In this document: positions 42,866 to 54,559 of the stretch, in pieces
How the letters are laid out: every line of letters begins with the position of its first letter
Numbering within the stretch: position 1 is the first letter of the stretch
Source: Phragmites australis
Lineage: Eukaryota > Streptophyta > Magnoliopsida > Poales > Poaceae
Reading direction: 5' to 3'
DNA length: 64,000 nt
Assembly: GCF_958298935.1 (NCBI RefSeq)
Contig: NC_084922.1
Coordinates: 17,238,501 to 17,302,500 of the forward strand
Notes under the pieces: model-generated
Seen by the model: only the letters and a program-made list of their open reading frames with translations
Told to the model about the DNA's origin: nothing
Databases searched by the model: none
Program-made: the position numbers and the translations under genes

Positions 42866-45850
42866 GTGGTCGAACCCACGGTGCAGAACATTCTCGTGGG
42901 CCACTTTATGGCCATTACCCACTATGCGTACCAGACGATCAAAATCCCTAGGCCAATAGGGGCCATCATAATTGCGGGCAGTGCCAAGACAGCCCTGCAC
43001 TGCGACAAGAGGAGCCTTGATGTGGTCGAATTGACTCCTGGGTCGCATCCCTTGACCACAGAACCCAGCGGGCGGCTGAAAAAAGTGCATATCGTCGCCA
43101 GCCCCGACGATCGGCTCAAAGCAATGAGCCTGGATGTCACCAACCCAACTAGGTCGGTCCAGAGAGGGGCCGCCCTAGACCCCAAATAAGAACTCGCGCT
43201 CATCAGCTTCCTCCGGGTGAACGCTAATGTCTTTTCATGGAGTCCATCTGATATGCCAGGAGTCCTTAGGGGTGTGATTGAGCATAAGTTGTCTATGCAA
43301 CCAGATGCACGACCAGTAAAGTAGAAAGTGCGTCGGTTTGTAGCCAACCGAAAGGAAGCACTTCGTTAGGAGATTGACAAGCTCCTTGAAGCAGGCTTTA
43401 TATGGGAGGTGCAGTATCCAGAATGGCTGGCTAACCCGGTCATGGTCCAAAAGCACAATGGTGGGTGAAAAATGTGCGTCGACTTTACAGACCTCAACAA
43501 GGGATGCCCGAAGGATCTTTTCCACTTCCCCGAATCGATCAGCTGGTTGACTCAACTGTAAGTAGTGATCTATTATGTTTCTTAGATGCACGATCGGGGT
43601 ACCATCAAATTAGTATGTATAGGAAAGATAAGTTAAAAACAGCTTTTGTTACGCCCTTTGGGGTCTTTTGCTATGTAAAAATGCCTTTTGACTTAAAAAA
43701 TGCTTGTGCCACTTACGAGCGGTGTATTCAACTAGTTCTTCAACCACAACTTGAAAGAAGCAACGAGGCATATATAGACGATGTGGTCGTCAAGACCAAA
43801 ACCAAGATAGATCTAATCGCAAATCTCCAAGAAACATTTGACAATCTCTGAAAGTACCGCATAAAGTTGAACCCAGAGAAGTGTACGTTTAGAGATCTGT
43901 CATGGAAGTTGCTCAGATTCCTCATATCCCAGCAGGGGATAGAAGCAAACCCTAACAAGATCAGGGCAATCGACCAGATGCGATCCCCGACCAGGTTAAA
44001 AGAGGTTCAGAAGCTAACATGATGCATTGCTGCTCTGAATAGGTTCATCTCAAGGCTAGGAGAAAGGGGACTACTGCTCTTCAAACTCCTGAAGAAAAAT
44101 GACCTCTTCCGGTGGACGCTAGAGGTAGAAACAACATTCCAAGAACTCAAAAGGTACATCTCCTCCCCTCACATTCCAAGAAGCTCTTGCTCTATGTTGC
44201 CTCAACACCACATGTCCCAAGCACAGTCCTGGTCGTCGAGCGAGACGGCCTCTAGTGACTAGTATATTACATCAGTGAGGTCCTGTACGACACGAAGGCT
44301 CAGTACCCACAGGCTCAGAAACTGCTATATGCCATCCTAATAGCCTCTCGTAAGCTCAGACACTACTTTCAGGCTCACAAAATTAAGGTGATTTCCTCAT
44401 TCCCAGTTAAGAAAATTCTCCATAATAGAGATGCGACTGGAAGAATGGCAAAATGGGCAGTAGAGCTCGGGGGATCTGACCTCCAATTCACCTCCCGAAC
44501 TTCTATCAAGTCCCAAGCGTAGTCCGATTTTATAGCCGAATGGTCGTCCGTCGAGTCCGAGCAGGTACCGTAACCAAAGACAGACGAGCACTGGACCATG
44601 CACTTTGACGGGTCGTTCACACTAAAGGGAGCTAGGGCAGGAGTGGTTCTGACCTCACCCACTGGCAACATCCTCAGGTACATAGTTCAATTATATTTTC
44701 CAGCAACCAATAACACTGCTAAATATGAGGGCCTCTTGCCCGAAAGCCGAGCAGACTTGACACTTGGGATTAAACGATTGTTGGCGATAGGGGACTCACT
44801 TCTAGTCTTGAACCTGGTGCAAAAGGAGTTTCAGTGATCTGACCCAATGATGGCAGCATACCTCGCCGATGTGAGAATACTAGAGCGACACTTCATTAGC
44901 TTTGAGGTCAAGCACGTCCCTCGCAAGGACAACTTTCTAGCCAATGACCTGGCCCATCTAGCTTCTTCTCATCAACCTGTCCCAGTCGGAGACTTTGAAG
45001 AAAGACTCTCATGACCATCGACCATGGTCTCAGGCAAAGGTGAAGGGGATGCTCCACTCATAAATGAAGCACCCGAGGCAACACCTTCAGAGCCAACGCC
45101 TCCCTCGGTGCCATCGGCCTCGAGCGGCCATCATGTGGTCGCCTTGCTCAATTCGGGTATGACCTGGATGGATAAGATCTCGGACTACCTTCAAAATCAA
45201 ATAGTCCCTGATGATGATGCATCGATAGAAAAGGTCTCATGGTAAGCCCGCAGATATTCCCTGGTAAAGGGACACCTCTACCATCGAGGGAGTAACGGTC
45301 TTTTACTGAAATGCATCACTCAGGAAGAGGGGAGTACTGTGCTCTTTGATATCCATGGAGGCATATTTGGTAGCCACACTTCGTACACACCCTGGTCAAA
45401 AAAGCATTTTGGCAAGGATTTTATTGGCCTATTGCCATCCAGGATGCCTGCGAGCTGGTGAAACAGTGTGAGTTGTGTCAGTACCACAGCTGCAATACCA
45501 ACCTACCAGCCCAGGCATTGCAAATCATACCACTCTCTTGGCCTTTCGCTGTCTGGGGGGCTTGATATCGTGGGACTATTCCCCAAAGCCTCAGGCGGTT
45601 TTGAATTCCTGTTCATGGACATCGACAAATTCACTAAGTGGATCGAGGCCGAACCCAATAGGAAGATCATCACCACAGCAGCAATTAAGTTCACACGAGG
45701 ACTGGTAGTGCCGTTTGGCAGTCCAAACCGCATAATCACGGACAACGAAACTCAGTTCACAAGTACTGCTTTCCAAGACTACTGCGATGAAATCGGGACC
45801 AAGGTTTGCTATGCGTCTGTGGCACACCCCCAAAGCAAATTGGTTCAAAC
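42866..45850 (+). pseudogene. Pol (PR-RT-RNase H-INT, truncated) of the plus-strand gypsy element
   Basis: Protease-side linker at 42866-43189 (GHFMAITHYAYQTIKIPRP). RT at 43190-43860 (MCVDFTDLNKGCPKDLF, GYHQISMYRKDKLKTAF, MPFDLKNACATYERC and an intact YIDD box in EAYIDDVVVKTKTK). The RT connection to about 44160 follows, then RNase H of the RVT_3 type (WTMHFDGSFTLKGARAGVV at 44593; AKYEGLLPESRADLTLGIKR; FEVKHVPRKDNFLANDLAHL). Integrase core at about 45540-45848 (FEFLFMDIDKFTKWIEAEPN, RIITDNETQFTSTAF). Stops at several points. The integrase is cut before its Glu-containing end. Confidence 0.8.
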
Positions 45851-46593
45851 TTGCAAGTAATTTTGTATACTTTCATGAGAAAAAAATGGTGTGCATACCA
45901 TAAGACTAAACTATGCATGTGCAGTTTTTAGATTTTACCTTTTAAGAATCCATCGTGCAACTACCATTGAGAAAATGATGACTTCTCCCAAGAAAAAGAG
46001 AAAATGATGACATAGATTTAAGCTTGATTGGATACTCAGGGACAAGTGATGTAAAGACAGACCAATTGAGATGGATCTTGTATTTTTTCAGTGATCATGC
46101 ATAAACAAATACAAAATATGGTTTTGATGTACAATCAGCTCTATACACTAATTGTTTGTTCTGATAATATGGTTGTGATTCTTACAAAAGATGATTGCAA
46201 TTCTTTGTCATGTCTCTCAAGTAGCTTTGATAATATGGTTGTGATTCTAACCAAACATGAACAAGCAGCATAATAATGTAGCTTTGATGTACACTAATTC
46301 TTATAGATGTAGTTCTTTTTGCAAAAATGCAGTAAATGGAGCGACAACCAAGTCTAGAATCGGCCAAGCTTGGACAGCCCCATCCCAAAACCTATCTGCC
46401 TCGATACTGATGACATCGGCCAAGCTTGGCCACGACTGTGAATCTTCAAAGGCAACCCCTTTTGCTGCCTCCACATACATAGTGAGTACATGGTGAATAA
46501 ACATCTTGATTATATATCATATTGACATCATGCTAACCTACAATGTTTTAAAGACAACATGGCTTACATCGAGTGTTTTTGTTTCTGTAGGTC
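45851..46593. other. Non-coding stretch before the second hAT transposase
   Basis: AT-rich. A direct repeat TTGATAATATGGTTGTGATT-like occurs at about 46160 and 46227. It probably includes the 5' part of the hAT element, but no left terminus matching the right end was found. Confidence 0.35.
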
Positions 46594-48770
46594 ATGGAGA
46601 ATGAGAAGGAAGATAATAGCTTTGACATGAACGATGATTTATCTTCACATGTGTTAGTTGATTGTTCAAGTCAGGATGGGAAGTTGTCAAAGGATAGTGA
46701 TGTGTCTAGGTCTCTGAAGGCAAAGAGAGCAGGTAAAAGGTTGAAAGCTGGTATTGCAGTATCTCCTTCCAAGAAGGTGGTTAGAGGAAAGCGAGCTGAT
46801 TGTTGGAACTCTTTTAAGGTGGTCACACCTCCGTCCAAAAAGGAAAGAGGGGTTATGGTGACAAAGGAAAAGTGCATGTCTGTTATATGAGTTATGCTTA
46901 TACACCAGGGAAAACAACTTCAAATTTGAATTGGCACCTTTTGAAGTGTACAAAATATTTGAACAAAGTGGAGAAGCATAAAGATCAAGGTATGCTCAAC
47001 TATGCTCTAGACCAGGAAGGATCAATTGCTATTAATCATACTGAATATGATCATGAGCACAACCATATATTAATTGCTAAGATGATAATTGTTCATGAGT
47101 ATCCATTTAGGATGGTAGAGCATAAATGGTTTAGTGTTTTGATGAAGTGGATGAATTCCAACTACGAATGGATTGGTAGGAAGAGTGTAAGAAATGAATG
47201 CACAAAGGTTTATGAATGTAAAAAAGGAACTCCTAAAGAAGACTTTTAGAGATGTCAACTCCATAATTTTAACTATTGATATGTAGACTTCAAACCAAAA
47301 CCTTAAGTACATGTGTTTGGTTGCACATTACATAGATGCTAATTGGGTTATGCAATGTTGTGTGTTAAACTTTATTGAGTTAGATACTCCACCCACTGGG
47401 ACTATGATATCTCAAGTTGTCATGTTCATTGTTCTTCCCACATAGTGAATTTGATAGTTAATAATGGCCTACAACCAATTGAATCTTTGATAAGGAAGCT
47501 TAGGGAAATTGTGAAATACTTCAAGATGTCTTCATCCTGTATGTACAAAATTTGTGGAAGTCTGTAACATTTATTCTGTGAAAGTTGAAAAAGGGATGTG
47601 CCTTGATGTTAAAATAAGGTGAAGTTCAACATATAAAATTATGACTTCTTGCATGGATTATAGAGATGCATTCATTTATTATGTTAATGTGGACATTAAG
47701 TATGAGTGGGAACCTTCAATATCTGAATGGGAATTCTATGGCAAAATTCAACATATATTAAAGGCAATGGCTGGAGTAACCAATACATTTTCAGGATCAG
47801 CCTACTCCACTTCCAATGTTTTCTATCCTTACATAGTGAATGTGAAGATTGCAATGACAGAGGAAAAACAATCTAGAGATGAGCATTTGAAGGCAATGGT
47901 TGATGCATTGTTGGAAACATTCAACAAGTATTGGGAGGAAATAAATAAGGTTATGGTTATTGCTATCATTCTTGACCTCAGGTTCAAAATGAGGTATATT
48001 AAATGGTGCTTTGCACAGATTTCTAACTCTTAAAGGGTTGTTAGTGAGGTTAATGACATCAATAATAAGTTGGAAGGGCTCTACAATATGCATGACATTA
48101 ATTATCATGACAACAAGGTTGCCGAGAGCATGGGAATGGATAACTCATCCTCTTCTTTAAAAGGTACAAATAAATTATTAGCCTCAGTTGTCTCAATTGA
48201 ATTTCAATCCTTTTTGCAATCTAATGCTACATAAGGTTCAAAACATAAGTTACAAATCCATCTAGATGAAGGAAATGTGCCCATAGATGACAAGGACTTC
48301 AAATTACTTGATTATTGGAAGGTGAATGATCATAGGATTCCTGTTGTGTCCAAGATGGCAAAAAATTCTTGACTGTTCCAGCTAGCAGCATATCATTAGA
48401 GTCATCTTTTAGTACTAGAGGTAGAATTCTTGATGATTATCGTATTTCTTTTGTTCAGACATGGTTCATGCATTAGTGTGTGGGTCGAGTTGGATACGAG
48501 GTTCTTTTCAAATGTTTATGGTATGCTTTCCTCTACTAAGAGTTGCCCTCTTTCCAAATCATTTTTTTTAATGCCGGATATGTCTAACCCATTTTGTATT
48601 ATCATTTCAGGAAGAAGATGACGAGGGACGACATTGAGTTTGTGAAATTCCTAGAATGTGTGGTGGCAAGCAGCTAGTATGATGACGATTATGATGGTGA
48701 ACAGACAATAAGATTTGAAGAATCACTTAATTATTTGTTTTGGCATTTTGGCAACTATGTCTAATTATTT
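46594..48770 (+). pseudogene. hAT transposase with BED finger (second hAT, plus strand), frameshifted
   Basis: The N-terminus at 46594 is MENEKEDNSFDMNDDLSS, followed by KRADCWNSFKVVTPPSKKER. After a frame change near 46870 come CYMSYAYTPGKTTSNLNWHL and LKC, the C/H end of a BED zinc finger. Then AKMIIVHEYPFRMVEHKWF (about 47077-47135), the standard hAT signature, and stops after 47249. A second block at 47641-48033 (EFYGKIQHILKAMAGVTNTF, MVDALLETFNKYWEEINKVM, AIILDLRFKMRYIKW) is the RNase H-like/DUF4413 part. DYWKVNDHRIPVVSKMAK near 48310-48365 belongs to the C-terminal dimerisation region. Several stops make it non-functional. Confidence 0.75.
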
Positions 48771-49299
48771 AAAAGTTGGAACTTTATGTAATGCAATAAT
48801 ACCGAGCTACTTAGAACCTCTTTCATGTTTGAGCTATTGTCAACTATTTTCTTAAGTTTTTAGTTCATGTTTGACCTATTGTGTTTGTGTTGTTTTCATG
48901 ACTCCTCCAATGCCTTGTGTTTGGAAAAGGAACATCTAATGCTAGGATTTCCATGATCCGATTGTGCTTTCTGTCACATTGTTGTGGGGAATTTCACATT
49001 TGTTTCTTGAACGTTCAATTGAATTTGTGTCTATCCAATTGGTGTTGGTGCTAGTGCAGTTGCCACTCCAAAGTAGATCAGGAGTTGATGAATGTGGATG
49101 GGCTCACAAATGATGAGGTCAAGAGCCACCTGTAGGTCTATTCGTCTATTACAATTTGCTACCATATGATCAAACAATTCCGATGTTCCAATCCATTCAC
49201 CATGTTTGTTTGGCATTGGAACCTAAAAAGATTCTCGATCACTATTGCAGAAATACAGGCTACACATCATGCGACATGTGGCAAGCTTGTGGTCTGTCT

Positions 49300-49418
49300 C
49301 GCGAGCTGGACTAAGCTGAGCTGAGCCTATCTTTTAGCTCATTTCAAAAATGGGCCGAGCCGAGTCAGCTCATTAGTATAACAAGCTCGACCGAGCTAGC
49401 TCGGTATCCACCCCTAGG
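49300..49418 (+). repeat. Right terminus of the second hAT element
   Basis: The end CTCGGTATCCACCCCTA (reverse complement TAGGGGTGGATACCGAG) preceded by repeated GAGCTGAGC/AGCTCG words matches the termini of many grass hAT elements. The following eight bases, GGGAAGAG, would be the target copy. A matching left end was not found. Confidence 0.45.
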
Positions 49419-49439
49419 GAAGAGGCAATATTTCTATTT

Positions 49440-49941
49440 CGGTATCATCTACTTGTTGCCCCAGTTCAGAGTGAAGGACAACTAGAAGAACCGCTGGGAC
49501 ACAAACTAGATGCACTAGTGGTTCTATCATTGGATGCCAAAGGATAGGACGCTTTGCTACTCCTTAAGTGAGATTTTCTTCATCTGAGAGCTGGATATTA
49601 GACTTTCAGCCAGTGAAAGGGAGCAAGTGGTGCTGCTAGAGAGGATTGTAATGAAGTTGACCATGCGAGACATGACCGAAGAATTTTGTGCCACGAGTAT
49701 TTGGCTGTTGGAGGCGGGATGGACTTTGCCTCTCGATGAGGCTCCAGCTGAAGGTAGCTCCAAATTCTATCGGTTCACTAACGGCTTTGAGGGCCTCCCT
49801 GGTGACAAATACTCAATGTATCCATTGCTCTTGGTGATCTTTCGAACTACTGACTTGAGCTTTGATGCAGATTTTACATTTGCAGACGTGGAGGTGCACC
49901 TTGCATTTGACGATGCTAATGTTTGCTCCTGGTGCTGCTGA
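49440..49941 (+). pseudogene. Fragment of a gypsy-associated ORF (weak)
   Basis: The frame at 49627-49941 reads IVMKLTMRDMTEEFCATSIW, LLEAGWTLPLDEA and YRFTNGFEGLPGDKYSMYP, preceded in other frames by YLLPQFRVKDN and WFYHWMPKD (from 49441). The W.(x)WFYHW and W.LP arrangement recalls Transposase_28-type ORFs of gypsy elements, but I cannot place it firmly. The left part has stops. Confidence 0.3.
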
Positions 49942-51318
49942 ACCGTGGCCACCTACTTCCCATACCCAACACCGGTGTCAGGTGCGCTCCTTTGCCCAGT
50001 CCTCTCTCTAATGTTGATAGAAGTTGTTCTACAATACACTAAATATTGGAATATGAATTGAACATAGGAAAATAAAGATTTGGAAAATCAATTTTTTTCA
50101 AAGGGGTATAGGGATCCCATTAAAACACCAATTCAGTACATCCCCATTTTGTTCACCTCTGATCTACGTCATCACTTGCCATTGACGAGCATCGACAACT
50201 TCCCTGTCGGAGTTGCAAGGGAAATCTCAAAGCTGGCGCAACCACCCTCAAATCCAAAAAAGGTGGTAGCCCAGAAGCAGCATCCAGCACCATCGGCTAT
50301 TAAACCAATGGCCCGCCATCGAGGATGACATCACGTTCCCACCCATTCGCACAAAGGCAGAGCATGACTAACCTCATGAATCTTCATTGACATCATCACC
50401 AGATCTGCTTCCAAAGGGATGAAAGGATGAAACATTACCTGCGGCCTGCCAGAATCAATGTCGAGCCCGTCGCTGTAGTAGAAGAGCTAGGGTGAGACAA
50501 AATTGCCATGCGATCTCATCGACATGGAAAACTGAAGAACCCTCAGCAGCATAGCCACGGAGAACGTGCTAACGCCGTCGACTTCACTGAAAATGTGGTG
50601 CAGGGTCAAAAGCCTCGATGGGCACCCTAAATTACCTAGATTACCCTAGCTATCCTAGTAATGTATGCAGCCTGCCGCCACGAGCCAGACCTCCCTTCTC
50701 CTCCGACACCGGAGAGGCCGTTGGAGGCAAGGGGACCAGGCAAGTCAACATCAGGGAGTGCTCACCTCCTTTTCTCCCTACTCGCTATTGTAGCAGGGGG
50801 TAGAAGGGTGGAGAGATCTCTAAATGCATTTGGAAAATCTTTTGACAGTGGGTTCCTAACAACCCAAGCCGGTTTCTACCACACTGAGATAGCTTTGAAA
50901 TCCAAATGAGAGGTACCTACACCGAGATAGGGTTTAATGGAATATGTTTTGTGACACTAATTCGAGCCTCCTGAAGTATTTTGCTTGTATATATCCTACT
51001 TACTACACCCTCCTAGGTGGGAGCACCATAAACTGTAAAAAAACAAAACGATATTCTTTATCCCAACCCACAGAATGCGTACGTCTCTTGAACCCACCTC
51101 ATCTACACTTAGGATGCAAGTTTTGTATTTTTTTAAGTCAGGTCAACCACTAACTTAAAAAAATAAACTAGAGATTCGTTTCTATCTAATTAAGTTAAGT
51201 GAAAAATAAATTAAATAGTGATTCAAAACTAGTTATTCGATACTCATTTACATCTCTGTTCAATCTGCCCCTACCACCAAAGACCTATGAGCACTACGTG
51301 AAAAACAAACAAAGTAGA
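49942..51318. other. Unassigned stretch
   Basis: No gene is called. The minus strand at 50440-50610 looks exon-like (moderate GC, longer frames) but no motif is recognised. The plus-strand frames at 50618-50909 are unremarkable. Confidence 0.3.
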
Positions 51319-52028
51319 CACTACATAAGTGAAGTGACGGGTCATAGTTGTGATCCGTCACTAATGCCAGTCATTGATGACGGGTAAAAACTTGACCCGT
51401 CATCAATGACGACTCATCACTTACAGGTCATCGTAGGCCAGTCATTGGTGACGGGTCTCATAGGCCTATAAATGAGGGGTCAAGTTATGACCCGTCACTA
51501 ATAATGTTATTCAGAAATACAGAAAATGATCCAAACATTGAGAAAAAATTTATTTTTATTTTATTTTTCACTTATTTTTTCTCACTTCAGAAGCACTAGA
51601 ATATGAACCATTGTATATTTCTGCTCAAATTTGATGTAAGGGGTAACGGCTATGGACACAAACACTCGTTCCAAAAATGGTGCAGAAACTTTCAGAGGTG
51701 AGAACTCAATCTTCCAAGCGGTTTTAGGCCTCAAAAAATTTGAAACCCAACTAAGTGGGGGAGAAACAGATGTAACTTTTTCTGTAGATGTTCGTAGAGT
51801 CAAAAAAACGTTAAAATCAGAGTCCGTATGCAAAAGTTATGACCATTTAACCAAAGACACTCCGAGTCAACTGGTTTTATGTCTATTGTAAAATTAACAT
51901 TGGTGACGGGTCATAACTGTGACCCGTCACTTATGACCTGTAATAAGTGACAATTCACACCCATCACTTATGAGCCTCAGTAAAATAGTTAAAATGATCT
52001 TTTATCTGAGTCCCTTCAGGATGCACGC

Positions 52029-52098
52029 GAGGTTGAGGTGGTTAGGCAGCTACGCGCGCGAGGGGCCGTCGCGAGTTCGATTCCCACGGAACTCACAT
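52029..52098 (+). other. tRNA-like block (A box and B box), copy 1
   Basis: GGTTGAGGTGGTTAGGCAGC (52031-52050) resembles a tRNA D-arm/A box. GAGTTCGATTCC (52073-52084) is one base from the B-box consensus GGTTCGANNCC. The two are about 25 bases apart and a T-stem pairs only 3 of 5 positions, so it is not an intact tRNA. Confidence 0.4.
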
Positions 52099-52765
52099 TC
52101 TAAAAATAGCCTGAAAAATAGGTAGAGAGACGTGGCGAGTGGTGATAGGATTGAGTTGGATTGGCTTAGATGAAAAATATTTTTTTGACTTTTTTCGCGA
52201 CCAGCGCGAAAATCGTATATCAGTTATAAGTGACGGGTCACAAACAAGTCATAAGTGATGGGTCACAGTTGTGACCCGTCACCAATGACCTTAATAAGTA
52301 ACGGGTCAAGTTTTAACCCGTCACCAATGATCTTATTGGTGACAGGTCCATACCCGTCACTTATTATATTTCATTAGTGACGCGTTCGGAGTGACGAGTG
52401 CGAGACCCGTCATCCATAACGGTTATAATCCGTCACCCTTATCCATTTCTCATATAATGGAGGTGGCTGCCGCTTTCCTCTTTCCCCCGGTGGCTTCTAT
52501 CTTATCTTCATGAAATGGTAAATCTTATCTCTTTTTTCTCTTTCTATTTTTACAATTTCACTCCCCTTCTTTATTATTTGGCCCATGTATCACCATTGCA
52601 TTTTGCATTTTCGTCCCTGTGAACTCTGTAATGTCAGTCAACATGGCCACGCACCAACATTACACAACCAAATGGTTTTCTAACACAAAAAGTCACACCC
52701 GTAACTTATGACCTTGATAAAATAGTTAAAATGATCTTTTATCTGAGTCTCTTCAGGACACACGC

Positions 52766-52835
52766 GAGGTTGAGGTGGTTTGGCAGCTACGCGCGTGAGG
52801 GGCCGTCGCGAGTTCGATTCTCACGGAACGCACAT
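52766..52835 (+). other. tRNA-like block, copy 2
   Basis: Duplicate of copy 1, with the A-box-like part at 52768-52787 and GAGTTCGATTCT at 52810-52821, carrying a few substitutions. Confidence 0.4.
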
Positions 52836-53469
52836 TCTAAAAACAGCCTGAAAAATAGGTAGAAAGACGTGGCGAGTGCTGATAGGACTGAGTTGGATTG
52901 GTTTGGGTGAAAAATATTTTTTTTGACTTTTTTTCGTCTAGCGCAAAAAACGTATATCAGTTATAAGTGACGGGTCACAAACAAGTTATAAGTGAAGGGT
53001 CACAGTTGTAACCTATCACCAATAACTTTATAAGTGACGGATCAAGTTTTGACCCGTCACCAATGATTTTATTGGTACCCGTCACTTATTATATGTCATT
53101 AATGACACGTTCGGAGTGACAGACGTGAGACCCGTTATCCATAACGGTTATGATCCGTCACCTTTATCCATTTCTCACACAGTAGAGGTGGCTTCCGCTT
53201 TCCTCTTTCCCTCGGTGGCTTCTATCTTATCTTCGTAGAATGGTAAAACTTATCTCTTTTTTCTCTTTCTATTTTTACAATTTCACTCCCCATCTTTATT
53301 ATTTGGCCCATGTATCACCATTGCATTTTGCATTTTCGTCCCTGTGAACTCTGTAATGTCAGTCAACATGGCCACGCACCAACATTTAACAACTAAATGG
53401 TTTTCTAACACATAAAATCAAAATGCAAACACACACAACTCTTGCACAGGCGTGCAATCAAGCAAAGAT

Positions 53470-53475
53470 TTTATT
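53470..53475 (-). terminator. Candidate polyadenylation signal of GST 2
   Basis: AATAAA on the minus strand about 105 bases beyond the stop codon. Confidence 0.4.
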
Positions 53476-53576
53476 GGAACAAAGGGCACACAAAATCACT
53501 CACGTTATTGAACATCACAGACCAGAAATGAAATCCCCCTCCAAATCAAATTCAACGTCGTCATCCTCCAGCGCGA

Positions 53577-54452
53577 TCAAGCCGTCAACACCATGTCGGC
53601 GCTGATCTTCTTCACCGACGGCCTCGCCATGAGGCTCTCCCACCACGCCTTCACGCGCGGGTACGAGTCGAAGAGCGACGCGTGCGGCGTCGCCATGAAG
53701 TAGAACGTGTAGGGGAAGTGGTTGAGGTCCGCGAAGCTGAAAAAATCACCGGCGAGGAACCTGCTCTTCAACAGGTGCACCTCGTAGACGTCGAGCACCT
53801 TCTTGAGCTTCTCCAGGCTCTCGTCCACGACCTTCTGGTTGGGCGGGATGCCGAGCCTGGCGGGGTACACGACGCACTCGTACACGATGGGGGCGATGGC
53901 TGGGAAGTAGTGGTGCGCCTCCACCTCCGTCCACACGTCCACCATCGCGGCTTCCTCCAGGTTGCCTTCTCGAAGGAGATCGACTTGGGCGGACATCGAG
54001 TATTTGCGGAAGACGTACTTTGCGATTGCTCGGGACTCTGTAAATTCAATGAGTGACGAACAATACTTTTGTTTGGGGAACTAAGAGCATGTGTTCTTTA
54101 CAGGTTGCGTTGTGAATTGAATCCTAAGAAATGACAGGTTAGCGAAAGCATACCGAAGAGCACGAGTTCCCCGTCTTGGAACGCCGGGATTTGGCCGAAC
54201 GGCTGCACGGGAACATCAGCATGTACCAGATCGATCAGTTGCTACTACGTACGGATCAAAAGATTGACGATGACGGAAACTTAGCGTGGGGTTACGACGT
54301 ACGTTTCTGGCGAGGTGGCTGGGGCTCTTGTGCTCCTCGGCCATGTAGTCGACCTCGACGACCTCGTACTCGGCGCCGACCTCCTCCAGGCACGCCAGCA
54401 CACGCGCCGCGTTCGCGAACACCGCCGACCCGAACACCTTCACCGGCGCCAT
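53577..54452 (-). CDS. GSTF: Phi-class glutathione S-transferase (GST 2), 3 exons, 219 aa, catalytic Ser replaced by Phe
   Basis: Exons: 54452-54303 (150 bp), 54202-54154 (49 bp), 54037-53577 (461 bp). Donors are GTACGT and GTATGC, acceptors GTGCAG and TTACAG, total 660 bp. The architecture is the same as GST 1. Domain 1: MAPVKVFGSAVFANAARVL, then EEVGAEYEVVEVDYMAEEHK, then PFGQIPAFQDGELVLF from the middle exon and E67-S68-R69. Domain 2: NLEEAAMVDVWTEVEAHHYF, SFADLNHFPYTFYFMATPHA and YPRVKAWWESLMARPSVKK. The family's catalytic Ser lies at position 12 (Ser in GST 1). Here it is Phe12, and the only nearby Ser is Ser9. Glutathione activation should be weak or absent, suggesting a ligand-binding or peroxidase-independent role, or early decay. 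The reading frame is otherwise clean. An AATAAA lies about 105 bases after the stop. Confidence 0.93.
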
Positions 54453-54542
54453 CTTGGAGACTTGGATTGCTCAGTTGCTTGCTCCCCTGCAGATGAGGAG
54501 ATAAGGTACTTGCTCTGCGTGACGCGACAGAAAAAAATGCTG

Positions 54543-54547
54543 TTATA
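54543..54547 (-). promoter_or_regulatory. TATA-like box of GST 2
   Basis: TATAA on the minus strand in GGCCTATAACAGC, about 90 bases before the ATG. Confidence 0.35.
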
Positions 54548-54559
54548 GGCCAGCTGTGC

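Larger units (their letters stand above)
39593..45850 (+). mobile_element. Ty3/gypsy element with 5' LTR, gag and pol; 3' end missing
   Basis: The 5' LTR is followed by a primer-binding-like block, Gag, protease, RT, RNase H and the start of the integrase core, all on the plus strand. The sequence departs from integrase at about 45848 (HPQSKL, where HPQSNGQ is usual) and no 3' LTR follows. The copy is therefore truncated by deletion or later rearrangement. It replaces the 5' part of the minus-strand hAT at 39592. Scattered stops make it defective. Confidence 0.85.
51319..53415. mobile_element. CACTA-derived sequence with GTGACGGGTC subterminal repeats and an internal duplication
   Basis: It starts CACTACATAAGTG (51319), a CACTA-type end. 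It is packed with GTGACGGGTCA and its inverse TGACCCGTCAC throughout 51340-51510, 51900-51970, 52220-52440 and 52960-53160, as in CACTA subterminal regions. No matching right terminus (TGTAGTG) was found, so the right border is set where the duplication ends. It contains no transposase. Confidence 0.55.
51965..53415. repeat. ~725-bp tandem duplication (two copies)
   Basis: Copy 1 is about 51965-52690 and copy 2 about 52697-53415. Anchors include TACGCGCG at 52051/52788 (offset 737), CGTTCGGAGTGAC at 52383/53108 (offset 725) and GAACTCTGTAATGTC at 52621/53346 (offset 725). The copies are close in sequence with scattered substitutions and a 12-bp length change. No ORF is conserved across them. 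Confidence 0.9.

Noticed and set aside
52029..52098. Functional tRNA gene
   Set aside because: A- and B-box-like motifs are too close, and acceptor and T stems do not pair well.
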